Of a stretch of 64,000 nucleotides of DNA, positions 16,997 through 25,051 are shown in pieces. Under the pieces are notes generated by a model, which saw nothing but the letters and a program-made list of their open reading frames with translations, had not been told where the DNA came from and ran no database searches. Within the stretch, counting starts at the first letter, position 1. Every line of letters starts with the position of its first letter. The stretch comes from Chitinophaga pinensis. GTDB taxonomy: Bacteria; Bacteroidota; Bacteroidia; NS11-12g; UBA955. The position numbers were made by a program, and so were the translations under genes. The stretch spans positions 1 to 64,000 of the forward strand of contig CAMDAF010000011.1 in NCBI GenBank assembly GCA_945888525.1. Reading direction: 5' to 3'.

Positions 16997-17754
16997 TATT
17001 TTCTTTTTAATACAATGATGTCAGTGGGTACTTGTGAATACTTAAATACCGGAGGAAGCCTGTACGCATCCAAGATGTCGCACACTTTCTCTAGCTCTGA
17101 TTTTTCGGTTTGATACGTGATGCCGTTTCTCAAAAAATTACTACCTGTGAGATATACCATCAGTCCTCCAGGCTTTAATAGTTGAAGTCCGTAGTACATG
17201 AAAAACAATTCTATTTGGTGCATCTTAGGTCTAGTGAAATAAGAACTGTACTTGTTCTTATACTTACCATAGGGGGGATTACCAATGACTAGCGAAAATG
17301 GATAACCTTCTAACCAAGTTGGTTTGTCTTTTAATCGTTGGGTAAATCGAGGCTCTTGTAAAAATGCCGTTTCAAAATAGCCGTCAAAGATTTTTGCTTC
17401 CGGGTAAAGAATTTGAGCAATGCGCCTAGAGGTTGGATTGATTTCAAAGCCATAGCATTTGCTTTTATCCGGTGCATTAGCAAGTAAATTACCTGTGGCA
17501 CAACTTGGTTCTAATACAGTTCCCGATGCTTTAAATCCAAAGCGGTATGCCAATTCCCACATGAGCTCACAGATATAATCGGGAGTAAAGAACTCATACA
17601 ATACGCCTTCACCTGTTGCACCTTTAGAACCTTGTCCACCGGATCCACTGTAGCCTGCAATAAACATCTTGTCCGCAGTCGAATACGATTCGGAGTTTTT
17701 ATCCTTTTTTAGAATAAACTGTTCAATCTGTTTATTGAGCTCAAATTGGTTCAT
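16996..17754 (-). CDS. N6-adenine DNA methyltransferase
   Basis: 252 residues. Motif I VLEPSCATGNLLA (80-92) binds AdoMet and the catalytic NPPY sits at 159-162, the signature of N6-adenine (or N4-cytosine) methyltransferases. FFTPDYICELMWEL upstream is typical of type I HsdM-like and DarB-like enzymes. No target-recognition domain is visible, so it may be non-specific or rely on a partner. With the SNF2-like helicase of the same operon it may form an anti-restriction unit. Coupled to both neighbours by one-base stop/start overlaps. Confidence 0.85.
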   Translation of the reverse strand: MNQFELNKQIEQFILKKDKNSESYSTADKMFIAGYSGSGGQGSKGATGEGVLYEFFTPDYICELMWELAYRFGFKASGTVLEPSCATGNLLANAPDKSKCYGFEINPTSRRIAQILYPEAKIFDGYFETAFLQEPRFTQRLKDKPTWLEGYPFSLVIGNPPYGKYKNKYSSYFTRPKMHQIELFFMYYGLQLLKPGGLMVYLTGSNFLRNGITYQTEKSELEKVCDILDAYRLPPVFKYSQVPTDIIVLKRK

Positions 17755-18425
17755 TACACGGCTTGGGTTTCTAATAGTCCGTTTTTACCTAATACTTTTA
17801 GGATATAGGCATACCCCTCAGAGCTTTTTGGTTTCACTCTGTCTAGTACCTGTTCAATACTACCTTCTCCAGGTTTGTAGAAATAACCCATTCCATATCT
17901 GAGCAATACCTTATCCAATCTTAGTAAGCCTGCTTCCTGGTGTTGGTCAATGAGAATTCCTAAAAGCATCGCTCCACATAGGATGTTGAATTCAGGATTG
18001 AGCATATCAGCTCTAGTCACAACATTCCCTGTGTAGTTGTTCTCTTTAATTTTATGGGAGAGATATTTCTGTTTAAGCGGCCCATTGATACGGTTGCCTA
18101 AATACTTTTTCAACACAGCCAATTCTCCGGCTGTAAGTCTACCTTGTTTGTTCTCCAGGTAAATAGTGTCGTTGGCTGCTTGTGGCTTTAATTGCATAAG
18201 TCCTGCTGCACCGACATAACTAACCACACTCGGATTTCCGGCACTTTCTGTAAAGATTACCGATAGAATCAATGCGCCAGGAACTTTGGTAAGTTCTTCA
18301 GCTTGCTTGATTTCTTTGTAGTATTTCTTTCCAATCTGATCGAGCTTCGCCTTGTTTTGAGGCAGTGCTGCATTGGAATAAAACACCCTTGGTGTCATTG
18401 GGATTGGTACTTCAAGTGCTGCCAT
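17754..18425 (-). CDS. Lytic transglycosylase (SLT fold)
   Basis: 223 residues. The SLT catalytic signature is clear: LILSVIFTESAGNPSV with catalytic Glu60, followed by GAAGLMQLKPQA. It cleaves peptidoglycan glycan strands. No signal peptide is visible, so it probably acts from inside a particle or after lysis. Tailless membrane phages such as PRD1 carry a virion transglycosylase for cell-wall penetration. It follows a small membrane protein and a spanin-like gene, so it may equally belong to a lysis module. Confidence 0.85.
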   Translation of the reverse strand: MAALEVPIPMTPRVFYSNAALPQNKAKLDQIGKKYYKEIKQAEELTKVPGALILSVIFTESAGNPSVVSYVGAAGLMQLKPQAANDTIYLENKQGRLTAGELAVLKKYLGNRINGPLKQKYLSHKIKENNYTGNVVTRADMLNPEFNILCGAMLLGILIDQHQEAGLLRLDKVLLRYGMGYFYKPGEGSIEQVLDRVKPKSSEGYAYILKVLGKNGLLETQAV

Positions 18426-18428
18426 AAC

Positions 18429-18566
18429 TTATGCTTTGAAAAATGTGATTACACGGTTTTCTTTCTGTGCTGCCGTTACTGGAGCGTTGTCGTCTTTGTC
18501 TGTGCCTTTTTTGCTCATTAACGCTAAAATTGCTAATGCAGCAGCACCAAAAAATATCTTGTTCAT
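18429..18566 (-). CDS. Small membrane protein, 45 residues
   Basis: The protein begins MNKIFFGAAALAILALM, one hydrophobic segment, then a charged tail with KKGTDKDDN. The start overlaps the stop of the upstream DUF6549 gene (ATGA), and the transglycosylase starts three bases after its stop. Tight coupling on both sides supports it as a real gene. It could be a virion membrane protein or a holin-like peptide. Confidence 0.65.
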   Translation of the reverse strand: MNKIFFGAAALAILALMSKKGTDKDDNAPVTAAQKENRVITFFKA

Positions 18567-19180
18567 TGCTTTTGTATTTGGATGAATTGACTGTATTTAA
18601 TTGTTGCGTTGGGGTTTGATACGCTCACTCGCTGTTGCAGCTTTCTAGGGGAGAATATCCATAGCCATGGACGTATTCGCTCTCCTTTATAAACCACTTG
18701 GGTAAGAGTATCGGTACTATGAATTTGTAATCGCTGTGAATCGCCCTGGTTAATACCACTGATTTGATACCATTGGTCTTTATAGTCAAAAACCTTCACA
18801 TGAATGGTATCACTGACTATGCTATCTCTGACCAATGTGATAATGTTCTTTTGAGTTTCTATTACCGTACTTGAAACTTGAGTAGCACTAGAAACTTTCA
18901 CGCCCATATCTTTAATAGCCTTTGCTTCTTTTGGAAACAATGATTTCAGTTCATTGGTACGAAGAAGTAAAACATCCGTTTGAGCAGCGAGTGTTCCATT
19001 TTGAGTTTTCACAAAAGAGATTTCACTACTCAGCGTTTGCATATTGAGTGACAATCTTTGATTGTCCTGTTTTAACTCTCGGTTGCTTCTAATTAGCAGA
19101 ACTAGAGCTGTTATCAGAGCTACGAGCATTAAAACTCTTTGCACTTCTCTGTTTTTTAGGATATTGATTACTACATTCAT
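18563..19180 (-). CDS. DUF6549-type i-spanin-like protein
   Basis: 205 residues. One N-terminal membrane helix (about 15-32, LMLVALITALVLLI), a coiled coil (about 33-85), then a conserved region with VRDSIVSDTIHVKVFDYKD, QWYQISG, DTLTQVVYKGER and a proline/tryptophan segment. This matches the DUF6549 family found in Bacteroidota phages and elements, whose layout resembles inner-membrane spanins. It probably spans the periplasm and helps in envelope disruption or particle assembly. It overlaps the upstream two-helix membrane protein by 92 bases in another frame, as spanin and holin genes often do. Confidence 0.7.
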   Translation of the reverse strand: MNVVINILKNREVQRVLMLVALITALVLLIRSNRELKQDNQRLSLNMQTLSSEISFVKTQNGTLAAQTDVLLLRTNELKSLFPKEAKAIKDMGVKVSSATQVSSTVIETQKNIITLVRDSIVSDTIHVKVFDYKDQWYQISGINQGDSQRLQIHSTDTLTQVVYKGERIRPWLWIFSPRKLQQRVSVSNPNATIKYSQFIQIQKQ

Positions 19181-19352
19181 TTTTTGAGGGTCTTGTGGTT
19201 TGCGACCAGATGTATGCCGATAAAATGGTCATAATTCCTGCAATGGAAGCTGTGGCAACTGTTTCCATTTTGGAAGCAATTGCCAGCAGTGTTACCAGTG
19301 CTAAAAATCCAGCAGCAAATAGGGTTAATTTGAATCTGGTTCTAGATGTCAT
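19089..19352 (-). CDS. Two-helix membrane protein, holin-like
   Basis: 87 residues. Two hydrophobic segments (about 9-26, LTLFAAGFLALVTLLAIA, and about 31-49, VATASIAGIMTILSAYIW) and a polar, serine- and arginine-rich tail. Size and topology fit a phage holin. Its 3' part overlaps the spanin-like gene out of frame by 92 bases; the tail composition is what such an overlap produces. Holins have no conserved sequence, so the function is inferred from position beside the spanin and the transglycosylase. Confidence 0.55.
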   Translation of the reverse strand: MTSRTRFKLTLFAAGFLALVTLLAIASKMETVATASIAGIMTILSAYIWSQTTRPSKNECSNQYPKKQRSAKSFNARSSDNSSSSAN

Positions 19353-19359
19353 AGGAATT

Positions 19360-20208
19360 TTATATTAAGGCTTTCTCTTGGCTAGGATCAATAAGATTGT
19401 GTACCAAATAACCACTAGCAAAGTATGTGTCCTGACTTTCTACATTGATGTTTACCACATTCACAGTTTCATCTACTCTTACCTTGCTTATAATTTCAAT
19501 CCACTGTCCGTATTCATCAAGTAAACTATCGCCAATAATTACATCGTTGGCTCTTACAAATGAGTATTGACCATTTCGTTGAACAAGCATTGGATGTTCT
19601 AGCGTAATTTCCAACGAATCATTAATCAGGAAGTAGTAACTGAATTGAGACTTTTGAATACCAACAACAGTCGATGAACTTTCAGTTGAGTTGAAGCTCG
19701 AAGTGGTAAAAGTTTTCCAGGCGTTTTCATTAGCACTATCCAATCCTTCAATAGCGACAGTCTTGAGAATGTCTCCAATTTCTAGGTCTTCAATTGCTTT
19801 TGTCATTCCATCAGAAAGGGTAATCAACGTGCCATAAACAAGGCATCCGCCAGTACCTCCTGTTCCGCCAGTACCTCCTCCAGTTCCCGGATCTGTTGTA
19901 CCACCTCCTGAAGTTGTGGTTGTAGTTCCGCATCCATCAAGACAAACATTTTCCCAAAGGCCACCTTTGAGAATTTGCAATGCCATCATCCTTGAATTTG
20001 GAGATATGCCTAAACGGTAATCTCCTTCTTGTACTTCTCCATTTGGGTTTAAAACCCAATACAGAAAACCTCCAACCAATAATGGATAGTGGCCAGTTTG
20101 ACCGGGGCTTGAACCCACTCCGCCATCAAATTGTTTTCTTCCTGGAACGACCTGATCTGAATTCAAATCAACAACACCGTCCACTTGCTTTGCAGCTATT
20201 TTCTCCAT
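19360..20208 (-). CDS. Spike-like protein with a C-terminal Hint self-processing domain
   Basis: 282 residues. The N-terminus (VDGVVDLNSDQVVPGRKQF) looks like a phage fibre repeat. A glycine/threonine linker (94-121) leads into a Hint domain: Cys122 in GCLVYGTLITLSDG, the conserved LEHPMLV segment, and the C-terminal TYFASGYLVHN ending at Asn271, followed by 11 residues. These are the nucleophile, block-B-like His and terminal HN expected of bacterial intein-like or Hedgehog-type domains. It may cleave or crosslink itself after assembly. It sits directly after a fibre gene. Confidence 0.8.
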   Translation of the reverse strand: MEKIAAKQVDGVVDLNSDQVVPGRKQFDGGVGSSPGQTGHYPLLVGGFLYWVLNPNGEVQEGDYRLGISPNSRMMALQILKGGLWENVCLDGCGTTTTTSGGGTTDPGTGGGTGGTGGTGGCLVYGTLITLSDGMTKAIEDLEIGDILKTVAIEGLDSANENAWKTFTTSSFNSTESSSTVVGIQKSQFSYYFLINDSLEITLEHPMLVQRNGQYSFVRANDVIIGDSLLDEYGQWIEIISKVRVDETVNVVNINVESQDTYFASGYLVHNLIDPSQEKALI

Positions 20209-20230
20209 TTACTGGTGATTAAAAGTTGAA

Positions 20231-21148
20231 TTAATAAGAGTAGTTTACTACAACGTCATCTGTGGTTTCAGTGATGTAAGGAACATTGAAAGAGACGTTT
20301 CTCGAACCTTGCGTATTGGTTACGTTTTTCACTCTTACTCCATTGAAGAAAACATCAATTGCAAATCCCAATTTTGGAGTTTGTGTAAGTGTCACAGCCA
20401 CAGCAGTTCCAGCAGCTCCACTAATTCCCGTGAAAGACTCAGTAGTTTCAGTGAATGAATCTTCTTTACCGTTGGCAGTAGTTTGAGCAGCAGCGGCAGC
20501 TGTTGCAGCATTGTTCGCTGTGGTCTGAGCTGAACTTGCAGCAGTCGAAGCAGAGTTTGCTGTACTTTGAGCGTTACTTGCAGCAGTGGATGCACTGTTT
20601 GCTGTGGTTTGAGCAGTAGCAGCATTCGCTAACGCAGAATCAGCCGTTGATTTGATTGTGTCAAGATTGACGTTACCTGTAACAGTAATCTTGTCAAGTT
20701 TCCCCTTGTATGTTCCGTTGAAAGCATAGGTATCAGCATTGCTTTCGTATGCAGCTTTAACGGCAGCAGCAGTCAAGGCATTGGTAAACAAGTCCTCGTC
20801 TGCAATCTTTTTGAATGTCGAAGTAGAACCAGTACCAGTTGTTACAGCAGTAACAATGTACAATGCCCACTTAGTGTCACCGTCATCATTTACAAAAACA
20901 CGGTCAGTTACTTTCAAACCAGTTAAGGCGTTTCGTGCTGTAGTGTCCGCTACGTTGAACGCGTTTTTAGCACCAGTAACCAACGCATCTACCTCTGTTT
21001 TAGAATAGATGCTCAAATTGGTTCGTGCAGTTCCGGCATTGACATCCGAAAGGTTATTTGCAATTTTTACAACTTGTGCATCTAAAGCTCTTGTTGCAAG
21101 GTCAGCCGACAGGCCTTCAATCTGTTTGATTTTAATGAATTCACTCAT
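20231..21148 (-). CDS. Fibre protein with alanine/serine/threonine heptad-like repeats
   Basis: 305 residues. The N-terminus has NNLSDVNAGTARTNLSIYSK, a hallmark of phage tail fibres. A middle domain (about 75-160) precedes a low-complexity repeat (about 160-225) of units such as AASNAQSTANSAST, probably a trimeric coiled-coil shaft. The C-terminus (about 245-305) is a beta domain with FFNGVRVK and TDDVVVNYSY, similar in pattern to the end of the next protein (21166). It is expected to bind a cell-surface receptor. No chaperone is visible. Confidence 0.8.
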   Translation of the reverse strand: MSEFIKIKQIEGLSADLATRALDAQVVKIANNLSDVNAGTARTNLSIYSKTEVDALVTGAKNAFNVADTTARNALTGLKVTDRVFVNDDGDTKWALYIVTAVTTGTGSTSTFKKIADEDLFTNALTAAAVKAAYESNADTYAFNGTYKGKLDKITVTGNVNLDTIKSTADSALANAATAQTTANSASTAASNAQSTANSASTAASSAQTTANNAATAAAAAQTTANGKEDSFTETTESFTGISGAAGTAVAVTLTQTPKLGFAIDVFFNGVRVKNVTNTQGSRNVSFNVPYITETTDDVVVNYSY

Positions 21149-21165
21149 GGTATGTTATTTTTATT

Positions 21166-21588
21166 TTAGTTTTTTATTAGGGTTAAATGCTTGATGTAAA
21201 CATGGTCTGTGGGCTCTAAATTGAAGCCCCCATGCCAGTTTAATGTGCCCGAATTGATATCAAAAGCACTGTTGATTCCATAATCATAAATGGCTCCATT
21301 TACCACTAGGAATAATCCTTCTGGATCAGTTGTATTTACATTGACAGAAAACTGAGTTTGTCCACTAACACTTACTGCCATTGGTATCTTTTGCCAATCA
21401 GCTCTCCAGGTGTTAGTGTATGTTCCACCGCCTCCAGAAGAAAGGTCTCCTTGTACGTTGTTAATCCGGTAACTCTCGCCACGGATAAGAATTTCATCAT
21501 TGATTGGGTCGCCCAATAACTCCAGGATTTCACGCACCGTGAAATTCTTTTGCTCTCCAGTTCTGATATGTGTTAATGAAAATGCCAT
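21166..21588 (-). CDS. Receptor-binding-like beta protein
   Basis: 140 residues. The N-terminal half has IRTGEQKNFTVREILELLGD and a short glycine linker. The C-terminal half (70-140) carries TQFSVNVNTTDPEGLFLVVN, then GAIYDYG, and PTDHVYIKHL, the fold pattern of phage receptor-binding tips. The same pattern ends the fibre protein encoded next. Its ATG overlaps the stop of the -1 frame of the glucosaminidase gene (TAATG), which indicates translational coupling to that extended frame. Confidence 0.65.
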   Translation of the reverse strand: MAFSLTHIRTGEQKNFTVREILELLGDPINDEILIRGESYRINNVQGDLSSGGGGTYTNTWRADWQKIPMAVSVSGQTQFSVNVNTTDPEGLFLVVNGAIYDYGINSAFDINSGTLNWHGGFNLEPTDHVYIKHLTLIKN

Positions 21589-22141
21589 TACTTTTTCTTT
21601 ATCCAGTTTTTATAGATGTATCGCCCCGTTAGGAAAATCACTGCGGCTGCTCCGAGTGTGAATCCTCCTGTGACGAGTAAATTTTTTTTTTAGCTATGTC
21701 CAAGATGTTCTCATAGTTTTTAATGAGTCCATTCATATAAGATGTGCGGTTATCTCCATTGCTCTCAGAGATATATGGACTATGCGCAATCTTATTTGCA
21801 TACTGTTTATAGTCTTTTGCTACAGCGTGTGCAGAAGGGTAATTTTTAGAAATTAACCGAGCAAAGTCATAAAAGCTATCCTGTGGAGATTCATAAGTTC
21901 TGAATTTGAGTTTGTATTGGTTCTGCGCTTGATACACGCCACCTTTCCAATACTCATTTTTGGAGCCACCTGCCGTTATTCCAAAGAAGTTATTGTACCT
22001 CTTTGAAAGATTGGAAGTACCCCAGGCACTCTCAAATGAACCTTGCGCCAAAATCACCAAAGGATCCATATTGAATTTCTCTCCGGCTTTTTTAGCGTAG
22101 TTATAATTATCTACCACGTATTGTTCTGTTTTGATGCTCAT
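21588..22141 (-). CDS. Glucosaminidase with a membrane anchor reached by a -1 shift
   Basis: The catalytic domain is of the FlgJ/LytG-type glucosaminidase family: ILAQGSFESAWGTS with Glu37, then NNFFGITAGG and the YNG-like YMNGLIKNY end. In the zero frame the protein ends with a polar tail at 21638. At an A10 run (21682-21691 read on the minus strand) a -1 shift instead yields NLLVTGGFTLGAAAVIFLTG and a basic end, a clear membrane anchor. The shifted frame stops at 21588-21590, overlapping the next start (TAATG). I chose the ATG at 22141 because it overlaps the previous stop (ATGA). About 184 residues when shifted. Confidence 0.75.
21682..21691 (-). promoter_or_regulatory. A10 slippage site in the glucosaminidase gene
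   Basis: Ten consecutive A on the coding strand directly precede the point where the two frames diverge. Runs this long support RNA-polymerase slippage or ribosomal -1 frameshifting. A sequencing error of one base would give the same picture. Confidence 0.5.
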
Positions 22142-23193
22142 ATTTGCTCTAATTGAATGAATCTTCTTTCTACCCATCGAATTTTATTATCAACGGTTCT
22201 GAACTGCAAGAACTCAGCTTTACCAGTATTCAGCCCCATGATGTATTGCCCCAAGATGGTATTGGGTTCAGCCATGTTGATTGCAACTAATTGATCATTT
22301 AAAATGGGTGTTCTAGACCTAGTTAAAATTCTAGGCATAGGCATTCCTTTTAATGTGAAATAATCAACAGGTTTCATCCAACCTGTGGCGTTTTTTGTTT
22401 TGGGATAGGTATCCCACATCGTTTTGTAGTAAGAGAAAATCTCCACATAGTTCGATGAGCTAGACACCCAGTAGGTGTAGCGTTTTTTGTTTTGATTTTT
22501 GTATTTGGTAGGTGCATATTGAGCACGTACTACAAATGCTACTTCAATGAATTTGACATTATTTACATCATCGAAATACTGCCTTCCCGTTGCATAACCC
22601 AAAAACTCACCAGGTTCAGTGTAGCGAATGATATTCTTTTCTGAAAACACTTCATAGAATGCTCCATGATTGGTAGCATCAGGGGAGGTTCTAAGTGCCA
22701 CTGACTTTTTACAAACCACTAATTGATTCGGTTTTGCAAATTGTACTGGAGCTGCGCCACCTCCTGAAGTATCTTTGTTTGAATTGCTGCTTACAATGGT
22801 TAGGAATTTTTGGTAGTCGCTTGTTGAAAGCTCACTCTGTAAATCATCTAGTAGATTGTTCTGATAGAGATTCTTGTATGCTTTAGAGACATTATCCAAA
22901 TTGGTAACAGTTCTTGCCGTATCTAAAACTGAGGATGTGTTGGTCGTGTCCATACTCATCATCCAACTGATCCCTGAAGGATTCATCGCAGAACGTAGAG
23001 CCATGGCTTGACGAACATCCGGATTGTCATCTGCTTTAGATTGCGCATCATTTTTATTAATGCCTGCAATCAAATTTTTGCCCAAGCGGTAAGTCAAATA
23101 AATTCCACCCACCACCAACAATCCATTGATGAGTTTGGATTGATTATTCTCAACCACTTGAATGATGCGTTCTTTAGTTCCTTGTTCTGCCAT
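22138..23193 (-). CDS. Membrane-anchored protein with an SH3-like beta region
   Basis: 351 residues. An N-terminal membrane helix (about 17-38, KLINGLLVVGGIYLTYRLG), a helical region (40-150), then a beta-rich domain (about 155-260) beginning LVVCKKSVALRTSPDA, which resembles a bacterial SH3-type wall-binding repeat, and a proline-rich C-terminus. I do not recognise a family. The stop overlaps the glucosaminidase start (ATGA), so it may position that hydrolase on peptidoglycan. A virion membrane protein is possible. Confidence 0.6.
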   Translation of the reverse strand: MAEQGTKERIIQVVENNQSKLINGLLVVGGIYLTYRLGKNLIAGINKNDAQSKADDNPDVRQAMALRSAMNPSGISWMMSMDTTNTSSVLDTARTVTNLDNVSKAYKNLYQNNLLDDLQSELSTSDYQKFLTIVSSNSNKDTSGGGAAPVQFAKPNQLVVCKKSVALRTSPDATNHGAFYEVFSEKNIIRYTEPGEFLGYATGRQYFDDVNNVKFIEVAFVVRAQYAPTKYKNQNKKRYTYWVSSSSNYVEIFSYYKTMWDTYPKTKNATGWMKPVDYFTLKGMPMPRILTRSRTPILNDQLVAINMAEPNTILGQYIMGLNTGKAEFLQFRTVDNKIRWVERRFIQLEQI

Positions 23194-23204
23194 GGTGATA
23201 TGGT

Positions 23205-23378
23205 TTACAGCATACTTTTAATTTTCAATTTCACTAGAGGCATCTCAATCTTTTTAGAAATGGTGATGAGCTCTTGTAAGGAGAAATTGTTTGCAATAGT
23301 TTGCAATGCTTTTTGTGCGTGTCGGGCTTCTTGGTCAGATGCCACCTTGACTGAAATATTTACATCTTGATTTGCCAT
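23205..23378 (-). CDS. Small protein of 57 residues
   Basis: It begins MANQDVNISVKVASDQEARH and has two short predicted helices (LQTIANNF and ELITISKKI), with a basic end. No family is recognised. It starts three bases after the coiled-coil gene and ends 12 bases before the next, in frame and without internal stops. Its composition fits a small structural or scaffold protein. Confidence 0.6.
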   Translation of the reverse strand: MANQDVNISVKVASDQEARHAQKALQTIANNFSLQELITISKKIEMPLVKLKIKSML

Positions 23379-23380
23379 GA

Positions 23381-24190
23381 TTATGCGCTTGTTGTGTTTG
23401 TATTTGCTTGTGGTTGAGTGATGAAGTGAAGGATGCGCTGCATAGTGCCACGGTCTTTTTCAATCTCCGATAGCATCAAATACATCGTACCCAATTCCTG
23501 ATTATTCATGGACTGGATGAAGGAAGTAATCATTTCCAAAATGGTCTCACGTTGAGTGTCCTTTGGTTCGCCTTTACTTTCTTCAATTCCCTTTGCCTTT
23601 TCTTCATCGGTTCCGGCAAGGAAATTCATTGCTGCCCCAACGGGCGTATCGTTAAAGAACTTAGCAAGCCCAGGCAGTGCCATTCCAATGATGTTAGAAT
23701 AGTACTCGACTTGCTTTTTGGCTTCAATCGTGTTCTGCATATCCTGAACTTGAAACTCTAAGTCCTCATTGATAGCTTGTAACTTTTGAAGCTCTGCACT
23801 CATGCGTTCTAACTCACGAGAACGTTCCATTTCAGAGAACTTGCGCTGTACGAGATCGTTTACTTCCGCTTCACCTAGTCCAGAATAACTGGATAAGGAT
23901 TTTGGAATATCTTCGTCAGCATCCGTCCATTGAAAAGTCTTTGACCATATCAAACTACCGGTTTCCAGGTCTTTGAATTCTACTCTTACCTTGTCAGGAT
24001 TTTCAGATTTATCATAGCTTCGAACCAATTCAGAAAAGTTGGCAATTGTTGCTTGTTCAATGCTATTGAGCTTTTTACCGTTGCGATAAAAGCTTGCATT
24101 AAAAGCCACATTTTCGTGTCCCTGTTTCGGGAAGGTTTTTATCATCTTTTGGCTTACCTCGATGACATGATAAATCTTTTTCTTTTTCAT
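23381..24190 (-). CDS. Coiled-coil protein of unknown function
   Basis: 269 residues. The first 110 residues are mixed alpha/beta (VIEVSQKMIKTFPKQGHENV). Residues about 118-160 form a strong coiled coil (MERSRELERMSAELQKLQ). A hydrophobic patch with YYSNIIGMALPGLAKFF (about 168-185) could touch a membrane. The C-terminus is helical and polar. It overlaps its upstream neighbour by one base (TAATG). I cannot assign a family; position among particle-like genes suggests an assembly or scaffolding role. Confidence 0.55.
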   Translation of the reverse strand: MKKKKIYHVIEVSQKMIKTFPKQGHENVAFNASFYRNGKKLNSIEQATIANFSELVRSYDKSENPDKVRVEFKDLETGSLIWSKTFQWTDADEDIPKSLSSYSGLGEAEVNDLVQRKFSEMERSRELERMSAELQKLQAINEDLEFQVQDMQNTIEAKKQVEYYSNIIGMALPGLAKFFNDTPVGAAMNFLAGTDEEKAKGIEESKGEPKDTQRETILEMITSFIQSMNNQELGTMYLMLSEIEKDRGTMQRILHFITQPQANTNTTSA

Positions 24191-24513
24191 TATTCCTTGA
24201 CGATTTGTATGAATTCAATGATTGGATAGGTGACAACCTTTTCCGGCAACTCAATTGCTATTAGCCCACTGAATTCTTCCAGGCCTTCTAGTGCGTTTTG
24301 AGCTGCTGTTATTTCTAGGCTATTGGTATCTGAAATGATTCGTGTACCAATAGGCAGAACAGAAGCATTAGTGAGTAACAAATACTCATTGTATGCTTCA
24401 ATTTCGTAGCGTTGTTTAGGGGATTTAGTCACCACAGTTTTGAAACTCTGTAACTGAATTCCTATCTCACGCTGTTTGTATTGTTGATGGATGTGATTTA
24501 GATGATCGAACAT
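24190..24513 (-). CDS. Small protein of 107 residues, unknown function
   Basis: It starts MFDHLNHIHQQYKQREIGIQ, then runs through short strands (YEIEAYNEYLLLTNASVLP, IISDTNSLEI) to VVTYPIIEFIQIVKE. It looks like a small beta-rich domain after a helix. It overlaps the upstream beta protein by 16 bases and the downstream gene by one base. In tailless phages the genes beside capsid genes often encode vertex or connector proteins, but nothing in the sequence proves this. Confidence 0.55.
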   Translation of the reverse strand: MFDHLNHIHQQYKQREIGIQLQSFKTVVTKSPKQRYEIEAYNEYLLLTNASVLPIGTRIISDTNSLEITAAQNALEGLEEFSGLIAIELPEKVVTYPIIEFIQIVKE

Positions 24514-25043
24514 AACTGGTCAGGATTTGATTGTTCTTCATATTTATCTTCGTCATCCATGGGATTTGGACATGAGCAGTCATCTGTTTCATTCTCTGCA
24601 ACAGGTATTTCCTTTTGCTCAGTTTCAGTAACAGGCTTATTGCTTTTTACTTGCGGTTTCTCTACGCTGTCAGTGCATCTGAGATATAAACTCACGATGT
24701 AAGGAGCGAATACGTTGTGTGGGCAAGTGTCCAAGTAAACACCAACTACCAATTGACCTGGTAGCAGGTTTACATCGAGCGATTGATATTCGTGTGTTTC
24801 CTCCGGTTCATAGAACGGTTGCGCTGAAACAGCAGCAACAATGGCTTCTTCTTTGAGTGAATTAAATGAGGCGGTGAACCAACCAATCTCAGGGATGAGT
24901 AAATCCGTTCCAATACCACGCACATGAACAGCCTTGAACCCGGTGCATCGTTTCAAATAAGATGGAACCTTATGTTGAAAGCGAATGATTTGCCCAGGTC
25001 TATCAACTTGTAAGCGTATGATATTGTACCGTGTTACTCCCAT
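24498..25043 (-). CDS. Beta-rich protein B, paralogue of the 132-residue protein
   Basis: 181 residues. Residues 1-130 are strand-rich. The opening IIRLQVDRPGQIIRFQHKV and the segment PYIVSLYLRCT (about 121-131) match the positions of RVRVTQPGEAIRFN and PYEVKIYLWLT in the neighbour at 25052. The last 45 residues are an acidic, glutamate-rich tail with a CSCPNP cluster. The pair could be single-jelly-roll capsid subunits, as in phages with two major capsid proteins. The relation between the two is seen in sequence; the capsid role is inferred. Confidence 0.6.
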   Translation of the reverse strand: MGVTRYNIIRLQVDRPGQIIRFQHKVPSYLKRCTGFKAVHVRGIGTDLLIPEIGWFTASFNSLKEEAIVAAVSAQPFYEPEETHEYQSLDVNLLPGQLVVGVYLDTCPHNVFAPYIVSLYLRCTDSVEKPQVKSNKPVTETEQKEIPVAENETDDCSCPNPMDDEDKYEEQSNPDQLCSII

Positions 25044-25051
25044 AGATTGAC

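Noticed and set aside
20460-20640. Short tandem repeats resembling a CRISPR or satellite
   Set aside because: They are codons of the Ala/Ser/Thr shaft of the fibre protein, in frame and without unique spacers.
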